Positions 20,897 through 34,296 are shown, counted from the stretch's first letter. The stretch: 64,000 bases of DNA from Hypericum androsaemum (GCA_963995505.1 OZ023180.1:18800689-18864688), one strand, 5' to 3'. Numbers and translations: made by a program. The notes: generated by a model from the letters alone, not told the origin.

Positions 20897-22252
20897 GGAA
20901 AAATTATTCTCAAGACCCTCGAGTTTGTTTAAATATACTAAAAAATTCTCTCTATTTATGAAATACACGCCGACGTCCTTCGTGTTTGATTTTATTATAT
21001 TTTCGAGTCTCTCAATAAATATTTTTCTTTTTAAATGACAAAAATACCCCTTGAACATAAACAAAAGAAAATACTGATATTATTTCTTCTTCTACCTCTT
21101 GCTAGTGACGTCATCATCTTTTTTACCGGAGATAATCATCTAAAAAAACCTAAACCCAATTGGAAGAACGAAAAAACAAAAATATTAGAAACACATCTCC
21201 TCAAGCCCTCTCTCGCCCCCAATCTCCAAGACCGACGAGGTAGGCTTCGGTGGAGCCATAGGAATTTGCATAAACCATATACAGAGAGAGAGAGAGTAGG
21301 CACAAGTTCACGGAGAGACCGAGAAAGAGCTAATTAATTAGTTTTGGTTAGTTAATTTCCACGAGTTATCGTCGTCACTTGGGGAAGAAATTCCCAATTG
21401 GGAATTAGGGTTCATTCCCAAATTGAGGATTTCAGTGACATCTCCTCGCCGGCCTTCTTCGTTGCTGCATATACGGGAATCCCCAAAAATCCCCAAATTG
21501 ATGGACCCTAACCTGGGTTTCCATGGGAATTCCCTCGAGATGTTGAACTGGTGTAGTGGAATTGGTGTGTAGTTTTAAAGATTCTAGCCTGCAAGTGGTA
21601 CCACGATATCGATTTCCTTGTTGTCGACACGAGTTAACTGGTCATAGATGAACATGATTGGTGTTTTATGCTATTCTATATGTGATTCGTGGAGTTTGAG
21701 ATGTTGAGGAGATTTGGGTTTTAATCATTTTAACTGATTACAGGTTTCTGGGTTTCTTAATGTTGGTTTTTTCACCCATAATTATCCAAAAGAAATCAAA
21801 TAAATAAAAAAATTTGTGTATCTTTTTATTTAATTTGAAAAGAGATTTTACAGGGTAGAGTTAGTTATACAGATAACAACTCAAATCCTTATCTATATCC
21901 TCTAATATTCTTTTTATATACGTAAAAAGGGAAGGAAAAGGCGAGGAAAAAATCCTACGGATAATCAAACACACAGGGAAAAAAAGAAACGCTTCTTTTT
22001 CTCTCCACTTTTTCTCTGAGAAAGTACCAGACTTTTAGGCGGTGAAATCCAATCCCTGCTTCGTTCATACGTGAGTAGGGATCGACCAGTAACGAGCCTC
22101 CATCATCAAGATCCTGTGAAGAATCTCTGAAGAACACATTAAGTAGATTCTGCGCTACAAGAGGTAATCCTTTATTTATGGCTTTTATTTATGGTTTATT
22201 CATATAATTAAAATTATATATTCGAATAATAAATCATCTTTGGTATCAGAGC

Positions 22253-25200
22253 CATCGTGAGGTTTGTTCTGGTTTAAGTATTGATTTTTATACAGAATTC
22301 GTTTTTGGTAAAAATCGCTTACTAATCTGCCTAAAGAACGTAGAGAAACCCTACTGTCGTCCTTCCGTGCATAAAAGATAAAGCTGTAGGGTCTGAACCG
22401 AATTTATTAAACCCACGTTCCCACGCTTTTGTCCTTCGTTGCACACGCGAGAGACTTGCGGTATTAAACTGCAATTGTTGCGTGAAACGCGAACAAAAGG
22501 ACCACGTCCTTATGTGAAAACGCCTGAAACCCTAAGGGACTGATTTGATCTTTGTCCCTTAAAATCCCCAAAATTGGGCGATGAACCCTAAGTTAAAAGA
22601 TCGAGCTTCCTTACCAAATCTTAATACAAGAGCGAACCCAAATTCGTTGATGACGATGGCCGGCGACTACCTAAAGATGAAGACCGCTCACATCCACACC
22701 AAGGTCTGCCCGACTCGCCTTCGTCTTAGGCAAAATCGAGAGTCGAAATCCCGGGCTCGTCTGCTATTCTCGTTCGATTGCTTGCTGCATCAAGTGAACA
22801 CTTGATCACAAGTTCAACAATTAACTTCTGTGGTGTCGACAACAAGAGAAGAAGATGCTCTAACAATTAATGATGTTCTAAAGGTCGCAGCACGAGGTGG
22901 GCCACGACGGTTTTGGTGAGGCGGTCACGATAGTGTTTTTGACACCGGAAGGAGACAACACCGAACACTAAACTTGCGACTGTCGGGGAGGCGAGCGGAC
23001 TGGAAGTCCTTGCGGCGAGCGAATCGTCGACCAATGACTGCAAGAATCGACAAGAGAAAAAGGTCGATCGATGTAGATCCCGGTAAAAAGTTTACAGGAG
23101 CCATTCGACAAGGTGACCGCAGTAGCCACCACGATCCCGAGGGAAGACCACGAACGACAGGAGGTCGCGGATAGAGATGGTCACGCCGGAGAAATTCCCG
23201 GATGCTCGTCGGCATCGCCGTTTTCTTGGAGAAGAAGATGGATTTTTTTTTCTTGGCGAAAACCCTATTCTCACTTTGGGCCTAATTCGTAATTGGGCCG
23301 AGTAAAATATATTTAAATTGGGCCTAGTTTTGAGACTGGGTTGATTTTTGGATGGGTAAAATAATTGATGGGCCAAATTCTGGATTTAAATGATATGAAA
23401 GTGTCTAATTATGAATCCAAAACGAAGCTGGTGCAATTTTTCGTCATAGGGCCGAGAAATAATTTTTGGTGGACCCAAATTATTTCTAAAACTTGAGCCT
23501 AGGGGTTTTAAATTCTGTTTTTGAGAAAATAGAATCCAAATGGGCCTTAGAGTTTTTAAGTAAACTCGGCCAAGCCCGAAATAAAAGAAGAAGAAAGATC
23601 AAAGCTCGCGGGCCTCTGTCTTGACCAAGCCCACAATCTGTGTTGACCAGTCAACGCGGGCTTCCCAAATCAGAGGTGGGACGTGGCCCATCTTGCGTTG
23701 ACTAAGTAGTCCATATGGATCACATTCTGGGCCTCCAATTATCTGGCCCAAGTTAACCAAAATGGCAAAGTCAACATGGGCTTATTTTTTTATTTTGGGT
23801 CTAATTGTATAAACTTGTGGTTTATTCAAGCTAAATAAGTTTTTATTTCAAAAGGGGCTTTAATAGAAACTTATTTTTAATAAGCTAATTTAGAAAATCA
23901 ATGTAATAATTTAATAAACCATAATATTTCTAGAACAAGTTCTTAAAATATTTTTTTCATATTTTTAAAGTTTGGACACTAGAAAATATGGAAAATAATA
24001 TGACCTATTAATCACATATAAAGCTCAATTGTGAACATATCTTTAATGTGTGAATCATCGTTTGATTGAAAATTATGATTTTTAATCATTTTGGGAAAAT
24101 ATGAGATTGACCCAATTTTTATGTCTGCATTTGTTGCAGACTAACGATGGTGAAGTCCAAGACGACTATGCGTCGGGATCCTTATTCACACACGCTGTGA
24201 AAAAAGATACTGAAGTGTCGGATCTCCTGGTGGGAGCATAAGGATAGCAGCAAAGTACTTACGGAGCACATATATTCTGTTCACCAAGAGATGCAGGAGT
24301 GCATTTGGGCTGGAGGTTATAACGGGAAAAATGATTGGCATTCGATGTTCAGAGATCTCCTAGTCATGTTGAGGATAAAGGAAGATTTTACGTTTTCCCT
24401 GCCTATTGGATATGGAACACATAAGGATGGCTTGCAACTTCTTATTCTATATTTGGGCAAATGGGGAGTTCTAGAGAAAATTGTCCCTAATGCTCCGATG
24501 AAGTTGCGAAGTGGACAACTAGTACGTCGCTTTTGCTGTAAGGAATACGTGTATAAGTTCCCGCATTCCAGTGCCATGAGTATTATAAAATCTAGGCCTA
24601 TCCGAGTTGTATATGTTTAGATCCTCCTAGATTACACGTAATCTCGTGATTTTTTTTTGTTAAGGTCATGTTAGAATTTTTCTATTTATTGAACATTTGT
24701 GTTCTAAACTTAATGATTTCCATGGTTATTTCGTTTTATTGAAGACATTTTATGTTTGCAATTAAATAATCTAGTTTATTTAATTGTTCATTATTACTTT
24801 GTGAAATTTCTACTTGAATTTACTATGCAAAGAACTTTGAATTTTAAAGTTTTGAAATTAATTCTCGAAAGGTGAGGGGAAACATGCCCGTGACCTACTT
24901 CCATTCGAGATTAATTAAAAACTTTATATTATTTAGAGTTATGAAGGTGTAGTAAATTATATCGTATCACTAAAATAAATACACGCAACATTCATAATTT
25001 TCTAAAGCAATTTGATTGCTTCTAATTCCTATGTGTTAAACGAACAAAAGGTTCAAGAGACCATATATGCGATTATGGTCCAGTCCAATGATGTACTCAA
25101 TAAGCTTATCACTTAACAGAAAAGTGTCTATGTGATATTTTCTGCGTGATTAGTGAGCTAGCTGAAGCTAGCTATAAGCTGAGAGTTGAGCTCAGTATCC

Positions 25201-25500
25201 AAATTATTCCATGCCTATAAATTGGGATCATATAAAGATGAACCTAATCCACATGATGATAATGTTATGACATTTGATGAATGTCGACTTTCCACCTTAA
25301 GCTTAAAGAGAATTGACTCTTAGCAATCTTAGTTCATCCTAAGGTATATGTGACTAAATCAAGCTCAATTGGAGCTAAGAAAGATATGCCACAAATTTAT
25401 AGGCAGATGGAACATCTTGGAAATAAAGAGAAGTAAAACTGAACAGACTTAACCCAAAAGAAGAGTTCTGATGGAAAATGTGTATGTGGAAGAGTAAAGG
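22253..25500 (+). other. Unusually long, largely non-coding leader/gag region of the copia element
   Basis: More than 3 kb separate the primer site from the zinc knuckle, where copia gag is normally well under 2 kb. 22560-23260 is GC-rich with short ORFs (22581-22805 +, 22925-23215 -) of no recognisable family. 24291-24620 is an intact 109-codon ORF (AGGYNGKNDWHSMFRDLLVM) that I cannot place. Some of this may be captured host or foreign element sequence. Confidence 0.45.
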
Positions 25501-25514
25501 TTTACATTTCTAAA

Positions 25515-28280
25515 GATGAAATGTTTTAACTGTCACAAGAAGGAGAATTTTGCAAAAGATTGCAATACAAAAAAGACAAGGCACCCATTTAACTCACCTA
25601 TGAGTGGATTAAATATGCCTCGTTATATCCTTCTAAATGAATATCATTCATTATGAGTGGTGGATTCATGAACGACAGACCGTGAGATGAATGATTATGT
25701 ATCGTTCATAGAATTCTGACAAGTAATTAATGGAACATGATCCATTTATGTTAGAACCAATACACAAGTAGAAGTACAAGGGATTGGTTACATATAGAGC
25801 CTTCGTAAAAGATGAACCATACTTCTACATGACGCGTTGGATGCTCCTTAAATTCATTAGAATTTTAATATCTGTTCAAGTTTCTAAAGACTCTTGATTT
25901 CCATTGATATTTGAGTACAACTAGGATTACTTAATTTTTTGTACAAGTCTTTATTGGTCCTAGTCATTCATGAAAATGACTAGATGTGAATGTTCATGGC
26001 ATTTAATTCATTCAGACGTATGTGGTCAAATGAATGTGAGGGCAAGGCACATGGCCTTATTATTGTTTCATCAGCTTTACAAATGACTAAATTAGTAATA
26101 GTCAAATCTATTTGATTTCTCAAACGTCGGAAGCATTGGAATGCTTTAAGATATTCATAAATTTTAAAGAGAATCAATTAGATCGAAAGACATAAGCCTT
26201 ACGAACGGATCGTAATCGCGAGTATCTTTCTAAATTAAGCTTCATATGATAAATAAAAAAAAGGAATTGAACATCAGTTGTCCATTCCTTGCACACCTCA
26301 ATAGAATGGGGGAGCAAAAAGAAGAAATTGTACTCTTCTAAATACAGATAGATATGTTCTAGACCGCGTGCCCATTCAAGTCTGTCACTACTATCCCTTA
26401 CAAACTATAAACAAGTCAAAAGTATGATCTTAGCTACTTATGATAGTGGGAGTGTGAATCCTACGTCAATACTACCTCGAGTAAATATGGTAAATGACCG
26501 AGAGGTAAGCTAACATCTTCATAAGATACTCTGAAGTATCAAAGGGATACATGTTCGTGGGCGAACATGAAAATAGAAAGTGTCAGAATTTTGAATCACA
26601 TAATATCATATTTTTTGGAAACTGATGAGCTAGAATCATCTGGATCACTCCATTCGAGTGGGAGAATTTGTGGAGGAGGAAGATAATGGTTTTCCACCTC
26701 CTCTAGATCCGGAAGTTCATGATCCTGGTTGATCTTCATCTCAATGGGAGTATAGTTCCAAATTTCTGCAGGAGTATGGAATATAACTTGAGCAGGAATA
26801 CGATCCCGGTTATGATAAATATAAGAGATATTTATCTGACCTAGGATAAACGTATAGCTAAAAGTGAAATATTTTTCCACACCGACAATTTGAGATTGAA
26901 AGTGTAGAAAATGGTCTCTTAACAACATTATATGTTAATGTTATATGTGAGATTCTTTTAGCAATCCTACAAGATGAGAATGAACCGATGTATATTTCAG
27001 ATGCTCTATCAGCTCCCGAGAAAAATGAATGGATGAAACCGATGGTGGAAGAATAGACTTCCATTAAATAAAACCATGTTTGAGAACTGGTTGACCTACC
27101 TAAGGGGGTTTAAGGCAATTGAGAATAAATAAATTCTCACAATTAAGCACAAAGCTAACATGTAGCTCGCTTGCCAAATGATTCACGCAACATGACAGAA
27201 TTGACTATGTAGAGTCGCTCTCACATGATGATGCATGATTCAATTACTGCCCATTAAGATTTTTCGGCTACCATGGTTAAGGACTTAGAGCTAACATTAA
27301 ATGGATGTGAAGACCATATTTCTCAATAGAGAATTGGATGAAGATATATAGTTCAACCAGAGGGTTGTATCTAGATAGGCTATGAACATAGAGTTTACAA
27401 AATTGTAGAGATCAATTTATGGCCTCTAGCAGTCTTCAAGACAATGGTATATCCGTCATTTTATTTTTGATCATAATTCGAACGTGTCGTATGATGAATG
27501 ACGAGTACCATAATGTCAACATTAAATGCTCTAGAAAAGTGTACCATTATGCATGGTATGTAGATGACATACAGATAAGCTGAAAATGATACGGGATATC
27601 TTATCAAGCTCAAAAGTTTATAAGTACAACTTTGAAATGAAAGATATGAGAGATGCTAATTACATACTCGAAGTTAAGATTTCGAAGAATCGTTTGAGTT
27701 CAATGATTTAAATGTGATGACAGCAATCTCTAGTATGCCCCAGTACTTAAAAGGTCATTGTCTCAATAAAGACTTGTACCAAAAAAATATCAAAGTATAT
27801 AAAGGATGTAGTGAATGTCCTTTATGAATATGCTATGGATTGTCTCAATCCAAGCATAGCACACTGGTAAGTATCAAAGAAATTATGAAGTACTTTAGCA
27901 CGACTGCAAAAAATGCTCATAGCGTTGTCAAGGTTAAGGCCTGATATTGAGAAATGATACTAGTGCCTATTGGGCATTGGATGTGGACGAACGAAAATTC
28001 ACAAGGGGATATTTTTCTTGCTAATTGGAGTTGCTATCTCATGGAGTAGCAAGAAACAGACTTGTGTCTGTCTCCCTAGCAGCTATGGAAGCTTAATATG
28101 TAGCTTTTGTAGCTACTATGCAAGAAGCGATATGGTTGAAGAGAGTCTTAAACTTTTTTATCCCTAACATCCTCATAAAAGCCATTGAGTATGTTTTTTG
28201 CGATATGATTGTGTGTAAAGAAATGAACATAAAAACACGTATCTATGAGAGATATGAAAGCATGTCTAACGGCTAAGGGT
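25515..28280 (+). pseudogene. Ty1/copia gag-pol remnants
   Basis: A zinc knuckle (KCFNCHKKENFAKDCN) lies at about 25527-25570. Then follow the integrase phrase HSDVCGQMNVRA (26010), LECFKIF..AL RTDRNREYLS (26140-26230), the RT-region phrases ENEPMYISDALSAPEKNEWM (26970) and QPEGCI (27355), and RNase H phrases near 27900-28080 (YQETDLCLSP..ATMQEAIWLK in shifting frames). Stops and frameshifts occur every few dozen codons, so no working pol can be made. The order gag, integrase, RT, RNase H fixes it as copia rather than gypsy. Confidence 0.8.
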
Positions 28281-30355
28281 GTACTTAGAGACATATTTTG
28301 AGAAATATGTCAGGTCCCAGGATTTGCTGAACATGTTTTTGTTCATATTCATGAACATTGAATTTGTTATTCAATAAAATTGATATTGTTTTGGTAATAC
28401 GAATGTGAATGTTAATTTGAATAACATTTACTATAATGCATGTTGGACAGAGAAGTAGCCCACTCACACGGGTGTTTACCTCAGTGGGAGTCATAAGTTG
28501 ATTCTTGAATGAGATGAGGCAGTTTTAGAACATCATTAATTATCGAGTGCCTGTTCTAAAACATGAATGCCGTCTTGCTTAATTATAAGAAAGGGTCTTG
28601 TTAAAGTGTAAGATTATTTATAGTGCAAGCAATAAATGCTGCATTAAATAAGTTTTGTGAACTTATAGGATTATGTGAATCCAATGGTAAGAAGTAAGTA
28701 GAACTTACCATGATTCTGTCTTGATAGCCTAGAGTAGTCTTTGGGTAGACTAAAGCTGTTGTTTGTGAACATCGAGGCTGATGCTCTAGTATGGTGTTAT
28801 TTGTGATAGACATGCGCTCCTTTGCAGAGGACAGAACACCATAACACATGGATCGTGTCATGTCTGCTTTCGACCTATGGATGGGAAATCAATTTATTAA
28901 AAGTGATTTCAGTTTTCCTATAGTGTGAGACCAACTCCGAAAACTATGGTTTTTGGAATTTTACCCTTAAGATCCTTGACTTATTTTGGAAGTATGATTC
29001 AGTGTTGCTAGCTTGGAAAGCTTTAAAGGGTCATGGTTTAGATTCGACCTAACAAGGCTGACTGGAAAAGCAGCTAGATCATGATGGAAGAAATATAGTT
29101 AGAGGAGAAGGTTCTTTATCGATCACATTCTGAAAGCTTCGTGGTTCACTGACTGGTCTATTGTGTTGAGAGCAATACAATAGTGAACACAAATAGATTG
29201 TTTCAGAAATCACACGTGGAAACAATGAATGTGAGATAAGACCTAGGGTAAGGCATACTTTATGTGATTGAGGTGCTAATCGAGATGCTATCATCCAAGT
29301 AGCCGCTATGTGCTCTTGGATTTAGCTAAGTGCACTCGATGTATGCTGGTCGCACGGCCTATCTGCCAAATGCGAAAAATGGGAGAGTCGATTGATTATG
29401 GTCAATCATGTGTGAGTGGGAGATGTTGGTTTTTTCACCCATGATTATCCAAAAGAAATCAAATAAATAAAAAGATTTGTGTATCTTTTTATTTAATTTG
29501 AAAAGAGATTTTACAGGGTAGAGTTAGTTATACAGATAACAACTCAAACCCTTATCTATATCCTCTAATATTCCTTTTATATACGTAAAAAGGGAAGAAA
29601 AAGGCGAGGAGAAAATCCTACGGATAATCAAACACACAGGAAGAAAAAGAAACGCTTCTTTTTCTCTGAGAAAGCACCAGGCTTTTAGGCGGTGAAATCC
29701 AATCCCTGCTTCATTCATACGTGAGTAGGGATCGACCAGTAACGAGCCTCCATCATCAAGATCCTGTGAAGAACCTCTGAAGAACACATTAAGTAGATTA
29801 TGCGCTACAAGAGGTAATCCTTTATTTATGGCTTTTATTTATGATTTATTCATATAATTAAGATTATATATTCGAATAATAAACCATCACTTAAACTTTT
29901 AAGGAGATTTGGTGGAGTTTGAGGAGGATGTGGGTTGAAGAGGAGATTTGATTGATTCGTGGGTTGAGTGATTTTTGTTTTTTGTGTTCTTGATTCTAGG
30001 TTGAAGTTTTTTTTAGTGTTCTTGGTTTTCTCAAGAATTCATGTTGGTGTTCATTTGGATTTGAATTTTTTTTGAAAGATGCACTTTTTTTGTCAAGAAA
30101 TTATCGAGATGAGGTCATATACTACAAGGTAGAAGAAGAGATGATGTCAGTAATTTTTTTATTTTTTGTTCTAAGAATATTTTGGTCATTTCATTGATGA
30201 AATTGAAAAAAAGAGATGTTAACATGCGCCAAGGACCTGAAAGTATAATACAAACAAACAAGAGGGACATCTGCGTGTAATTTGCAAACAGAGAGGACTT
30301 CTGAGTATATTTTGGCTAATCCGAAGGACTTGAGAGTAATTTCTCCTAAAATATA

Positions 30356-30862
30356 TCAACCAAGCAAGTTTAGGACAAATTAGTGTCTTACAATGTCTTT
30401 CGAATTCATAAAATAGGTAAAAATTATGCATTTATTCAAAAATATCACTTTATGCAAAAATTGAGATCGATATTTAGCACTAAAATTTTCTTAAAATGTA
30501 TTAGATATTACGATAGATGAGTTATTAAATTTTAACACTGGTCCTGACTCAGGACCGAAACTTTTTATTAGTTTAGAGAAGATCATTTTATTGAGGTTTT
30601 ACTCTAGGATGATTTAAAAAACATCATGCCACATCTAATCTTCTCATTTATCCAAATGTTTAGCATATAGGTGCATTAAGTGCCGTATCATAATTATGTT
30701 TCATGCACATAATTAATGTATATGAATAACAAATTTTCTAGATTCATATAAACTTATAGTGCAATTGTACATTAAATGATCGATGCCAAATAGTTTATTA
30801 TTAATAAAAAGTTTCTTAAAAAAGGATAATTATTTTGCTCCTTCGAAAAAATAATATCTTCA
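30356..30862. other. AT-rich spacer
   Basis: No gene. A block at about 30750-30840 (GTGCAATTGTACATTAAATGAT, TTTATTATTAATAAAAAG, GATAATTATTTTGCTCCT) repeats one at 18230-18320 in different order. Confidence 0.45.
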
Positions 30863-32876
30863 TGTTGCGGGGAAAAGAGAACAAGTAACCCGAGACGGAT
30901 CCGGAGTGGTCGTCACAAGGTCGGTCTAAAGCTATGCTAGGCTACCGGCTATGCTAGGCTACGTACTAAGGAAAAACAATAAAGATAGAAGAGTAGTTGT
31001 GTGTTGTGTTGTTGATTATGTCCGTCTCCGTTGCCCGAGCTCCCTTTATATAGCACGTCTTGACCTAGCTCTATCCTTCCCGTGCAAGAAATCCCGTCCC
31101 GAGTGAATATTTCGTTTCTAAATCAACTTGGTTTAGAATAGGAAAATATAAACCGTCTTCCTCATATGAACAGATCTCGTCTTCGATTAGGAATATGCCG
31201 GTCGTGCCGACCAAGCAATTGTGTCCCAAAATCTTATTAAAATCTCAAAAATCCCGGCTCTACTTAGGAAAATATAAGCCACCTTGACCATCTCGAACCT
31301 TCCATGCAAAAACTCGTCCTAAGCCCGTCATCGCCCAAACAACTTTCCGCCTTTAGGGCCAAAACGAAATCCAAAGAACCCAAACCTTTTGCCTACCCGG
31401 ACCAAAAAGGGCTTCTCGCCTTGAAGCCCAAGATGACCTCCACGCCCGGAACCTTCTTTCCTCTTTCAAACACAAGGCGGTACCTATCGCCTACCGCTTC
31501 CAAGCCGCCGAGCGCCTAAAATGGACCTGTCTTACCGCTCGAACCCTCTAGACGGGCTAAGCCTTCCATCTGCAGGCCCCTAGGCGGTATGTGCCTACCG
31601 CCTGGGTTCTCGAACCGGTGCTATCCACCCGCTCGCACCAACAAGGCGGTATACCGCCTCCCGCCTTGAAGTGAATCGAGCTCCATCCTTTCTGCCTGCA
31701 GGCTCCTAGGCGGTTGTACCTACCGCCCATCAGTCCTAGGCGGCTCGTGCTTACCACCTACGAGCCCAAATGGGCTTCCTACCGTCCGGGCGCCTTCCGC
31801 TTACACATCGAAGGCGGTATGCCACCTCGTAACAGGCTAGACGACCTAATGGGCCATGCACCAACGAGCCCGAGTCACTCAACTTGGAGTGTTAATTTCG
31901 TACTTCAACAATCTTCCCGCCTTAGGCTTCCCACTGTTGACTCACGGACCGAAGTGTCCAACCCAGACACCCCACTTCAGTGGAAAAGCACACTCCGGGC
32001 TCCCGCATCGAAGATCAAAGTGACCATCTGGGCTTTCGCCTTGTAGGTCGAAGCAATCATCCGGCCTTCCGCCTTGTAGGTCAAATCACCTTCCGGCCTC
32101 CCGCCTTGAAGGCCAAAGCGACATCCGAGCTCCCGCCTCGAGGGCCGAAGCGTCCTTTTGCTTCCCGCCATGAGGACCAAAGCGTCCTCCCGCTTTGACC
32201 TATATTTTTGACCTGCTTCCACTTCGAATCTGAAGATATGATAAACTACAAAGTCGTAGATTTGTATCTTGGCTTCGCAGAGCAACTTGAATCGTTTCAA
32301 TCCAAGCTCCGGATAGAAAGTTATGAGCATTTTACTGAGGAGCGTCACCCAGGCGGGCGGGAAGCGGTATCCCGCCTTGATGTAGACTTTTTACATTGCT
32401 ATGCCTCGAATATAAAGAAGTAGTTAACTGAGAAGTTCTAGGTCCTTCTCCTATATTTCCATGACCGAAAGAACCAACTTAATCCAATGCCCGAGTCATA
32501 AGTTACCGCCAGTTTACCAAAGATGAATGTTTGGCATCGAAGGACAATAAACTGAGGTGGTCTACCGTCACCGGTCTCAACCAAGGAGATACCATCATTG
32601 GGAGACCGTCATCGGTCTTGACTAAGAGAAGACCATTATCGATTTCTACCTAACTCAAGACATGAAGTAACCTTTTTGAGATGACACCAATCACTGGTCA
32701 TCTGACATCAGTCTCTTCGGGACGATACCGAACATCGATCATCGGACATTGATCTCTCTGAGATGACACCACCCACTTTGAGACCATGCCGGTCATCGAT
32801 CACCCGGTCAGTTTGAGACCGCACCGGAGAGCTCAAGATATCCTTGATAATTTGAGATTATTTTTGTACCTCAACA
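30863..32876 (-). mobile_element. 2.0-kb chimeric solo LTR (minus strand)
   Basis: Starts TGTTGCGGGGAAAAG and ends GTACCTCAACA; flanks CTTCA (30858-30862 and 32877-32881) are identical. Read on the minus strand, the 3' half (to 30863) matches the LTRs of the element at 45711-50534, sharing the TATATAA box region, CTAGCATAGC repeats and CGGATCCGTCTCGGGTTA. The 5' half matches the solo LTR at 37947 (TGTTGAGGTAYAAAAATAAT, GGTCTCAAA units, CTTTCGGTCATGG). The join at 31910 reads GGGAAGAT|TGTTGAAGTACGAAA, like another LTR start. It also has several GGCGGTA..TACCGCC palindromes (31530-31830). Confidence 0.85.
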
Positions 32877-32881
32877 CTTCA

Positions 32882-33452
32882 CAAAAGAGCAAAATACAAA
32901 TATTACATGTAAATCAAATATGACATTGCTTATTTTGCTCCTTTAGTATGCAGGTGCATAGGACACAATTTATATGTATAAAAATAACTTAGCCTAAACA
33001 TTCGGTTACATGTAAATCAAATATGACACTGTAACTACCATCCCCACACGTCATCTACGTTAATCGCAAAAAAAGTGATGTTTCAATGTGCGGAAAGATC
33101 CTTCAAAAAAAATGTGCGGAAAGAGAAAATATATAATCAAGAATGTGTAAATAAAGTAGGATATAATGTTGACTATGATAAGATGTTAACCTAATTCCAC
33201 AAACAAATGTTATCCTAATTCCACCAAATGCTGGAGAATTCCAATCAAGTTTCTGGTCACAGTTTGCATCTTGTGAGGGTCATTATAATAAGAAGACGAC
33301 GAATTCAAATGCTGTTGCTCATTTGGCCTACTCTAATTTCCACCTACAGCCAACATTCAACTTTACTAGATCGAATCTTTTTCTCGAGGTAGACGAAATG
33401 GTTCTATAATAATATCGTCAACGTAACTTGGAAGCCAATTAAAAAGGCGAAT
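32882..33452. other. Unassigned spacer
   Basis: No gene. ACATGTAAATCAAATATGACA occurs twice (about 32905 and 33008), a direct repeat about 104 bases apart. Confidence 0.5.
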
Positions 33453-33460
33453 GTTCTAGT

Positions 33461-34296
33461 AAGAGTGATTATCTGAATTTGAACTATCTGAATTTTAAAC
33501 TATCCAAATTATCCGAATTGAATATTTTATTATTTGAATCCGAATCCAAATAGTGAATTATCCGAATCCGAATATCCGAACTTTTTTCGGACTCAAATTC
33601 GGATAATCCGAACTATCCGAATTACTAAACGACTGGTCATCCACGATTTCATTCAAACTAAATAACTTCAAAAATTATCCAAATTTCAACAAAAGCAAAC
33701 AAACAGTAGCTTTAGATCCAAATTTTAACAAAAGCAGACATCTGGCAGTAGCTTTACATTGAAATTTCAACAAGCATAATAGAGACCGAAGCGACGGTGG
33801 AGATTGAAAAGCGTAATAAAAAAAAGTCTTTCATCTTCTTTTTTTCAGTAGCAATCACGTTGGACGGTCCGTGATGGAATAGAAAATCTAGGACATGCAG
33901 GGAGATAAACAATTTAAATCCTAACCCCATAACAAATTTGAAAGACAACTCATCCAAGATTATCATCATTAAGCTCTTCTCAGTGCCTCGTAATCATACT
34001 TGTAAGGAACAAGAAGTTTCTCACCATGTAGTCCCATGCCTACCAACTCTGGTTGGTTAGAGTCCGAAATATGCTTCGCTTTGCAAGCGGCCAAATGATT
34101 TTTGAGGGGAGTCGTTCCGTTTTGAGTGTTGGCATGTAATTCTCTCTTGCAATGGAGACATCGCGCCATCGTTTTAGTTCCTTTAGTGGAACTTTTTAGT
34201 TCGGATAATCCGAATAAGAAATTATCCGAATCCGAATTCAAAAAAAATTTGAATTCAAATTCAGATATCGGATATCGGATCAAAAATTCACTCTTA
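33461..34296 (-). mobile_element. hAT-A: internally deleted hAT element
   Basis: Termini AAGAGTGATTATCTG and, inverted, TAAGAGTGAATTTTTG. Flanking 8-mers GTTCTAGT (33453-33460) and GGTCTAGT (34297-34304) match at seven of eight bases. Both subterminal zones are rich in CGAATTATCCGAA-type repeats, as is usual for hAT transposase binding. The interior encodes only the N-terminal part of a transposase on the minus strand. Confidence 0.8.
33754..34169 (-). pseudogene. hAT transposase N-terminus with BED zinc finger (hAT-A)
   Basis: From the inner Met at 34169 the minus strand reads MARCLHCKRELHANTQ, then TPLKNHLAACK: a BED-type finger (CxxC..HxxxxC) used for DNA binding. The frame ends ALRRA-stop at 33969 and continues in another frame with MIILDELSFKFVMGLGFK, the conserved segment after the BED finger in plant hAT transposases. 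The catalytic and dimerisation regions are absent. One small deletion explains the frame change. Expressed alone it would be a BED finger without catalytic domain. Confidence 0.8.

Larger units (their letters stand above)
21763..29889 (+). mobile_element. 8.1-kb decayed Ty1/copia retrotransposon
   Basis: LTRs 21763-22236 and 29424-29889 (474 and 466 bp) both begin TGTTGGTTTTTTCACCCAT and end AATAAAYCATCA or ATCA. The 5-base duplication CTTAA (21758-21762, 29890-29894) is exact. The initiator-Met primer site TGGTATCAGAGC lies at 22241-22252 and a polypurine tract GAGTGGGAGA at 29414-29423. LTR differences are few, mostly one 10-base gap plus scattered substitutions, but the coding region is full of stops. 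That suggests a copy mobilised in trans from an already defective lineage. Confidence 0.9.
20897..30346. mobile_element. MULE-4: Mutator-like element split by a copia insertion
   Basis: Left TIR GGAAAAATTATTCTCAAGACCC (20897 to about 21060) returns inverted as ..GGACTTGAGAGTAATTTCTCC ending at 30346. Shared inner segments include the CATCTCTCTATTTGC-like and AAAATGACCAAAATA blocks. The flanking 9-mers TAAAATTTA (20888-20896) and TAAAATATA (30347-30355) differ at one base. Without the copia element (21763-29889 plus its 5-base duplication) the MULE is about 1.3 kb. Its own interior (21060-21757 and 29895-30140) has a GA-rich leader with AGAGAGAGAGAG near 21280 and no convincing ORF. Confidence 0.85.

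Noticed and set aside
22925..23376. Arg/Pro-rich ORFs on both strands
   Set aside because: GC-rich stretch inside the copia leader; opposite-strand ORFs of similar length and no domain.
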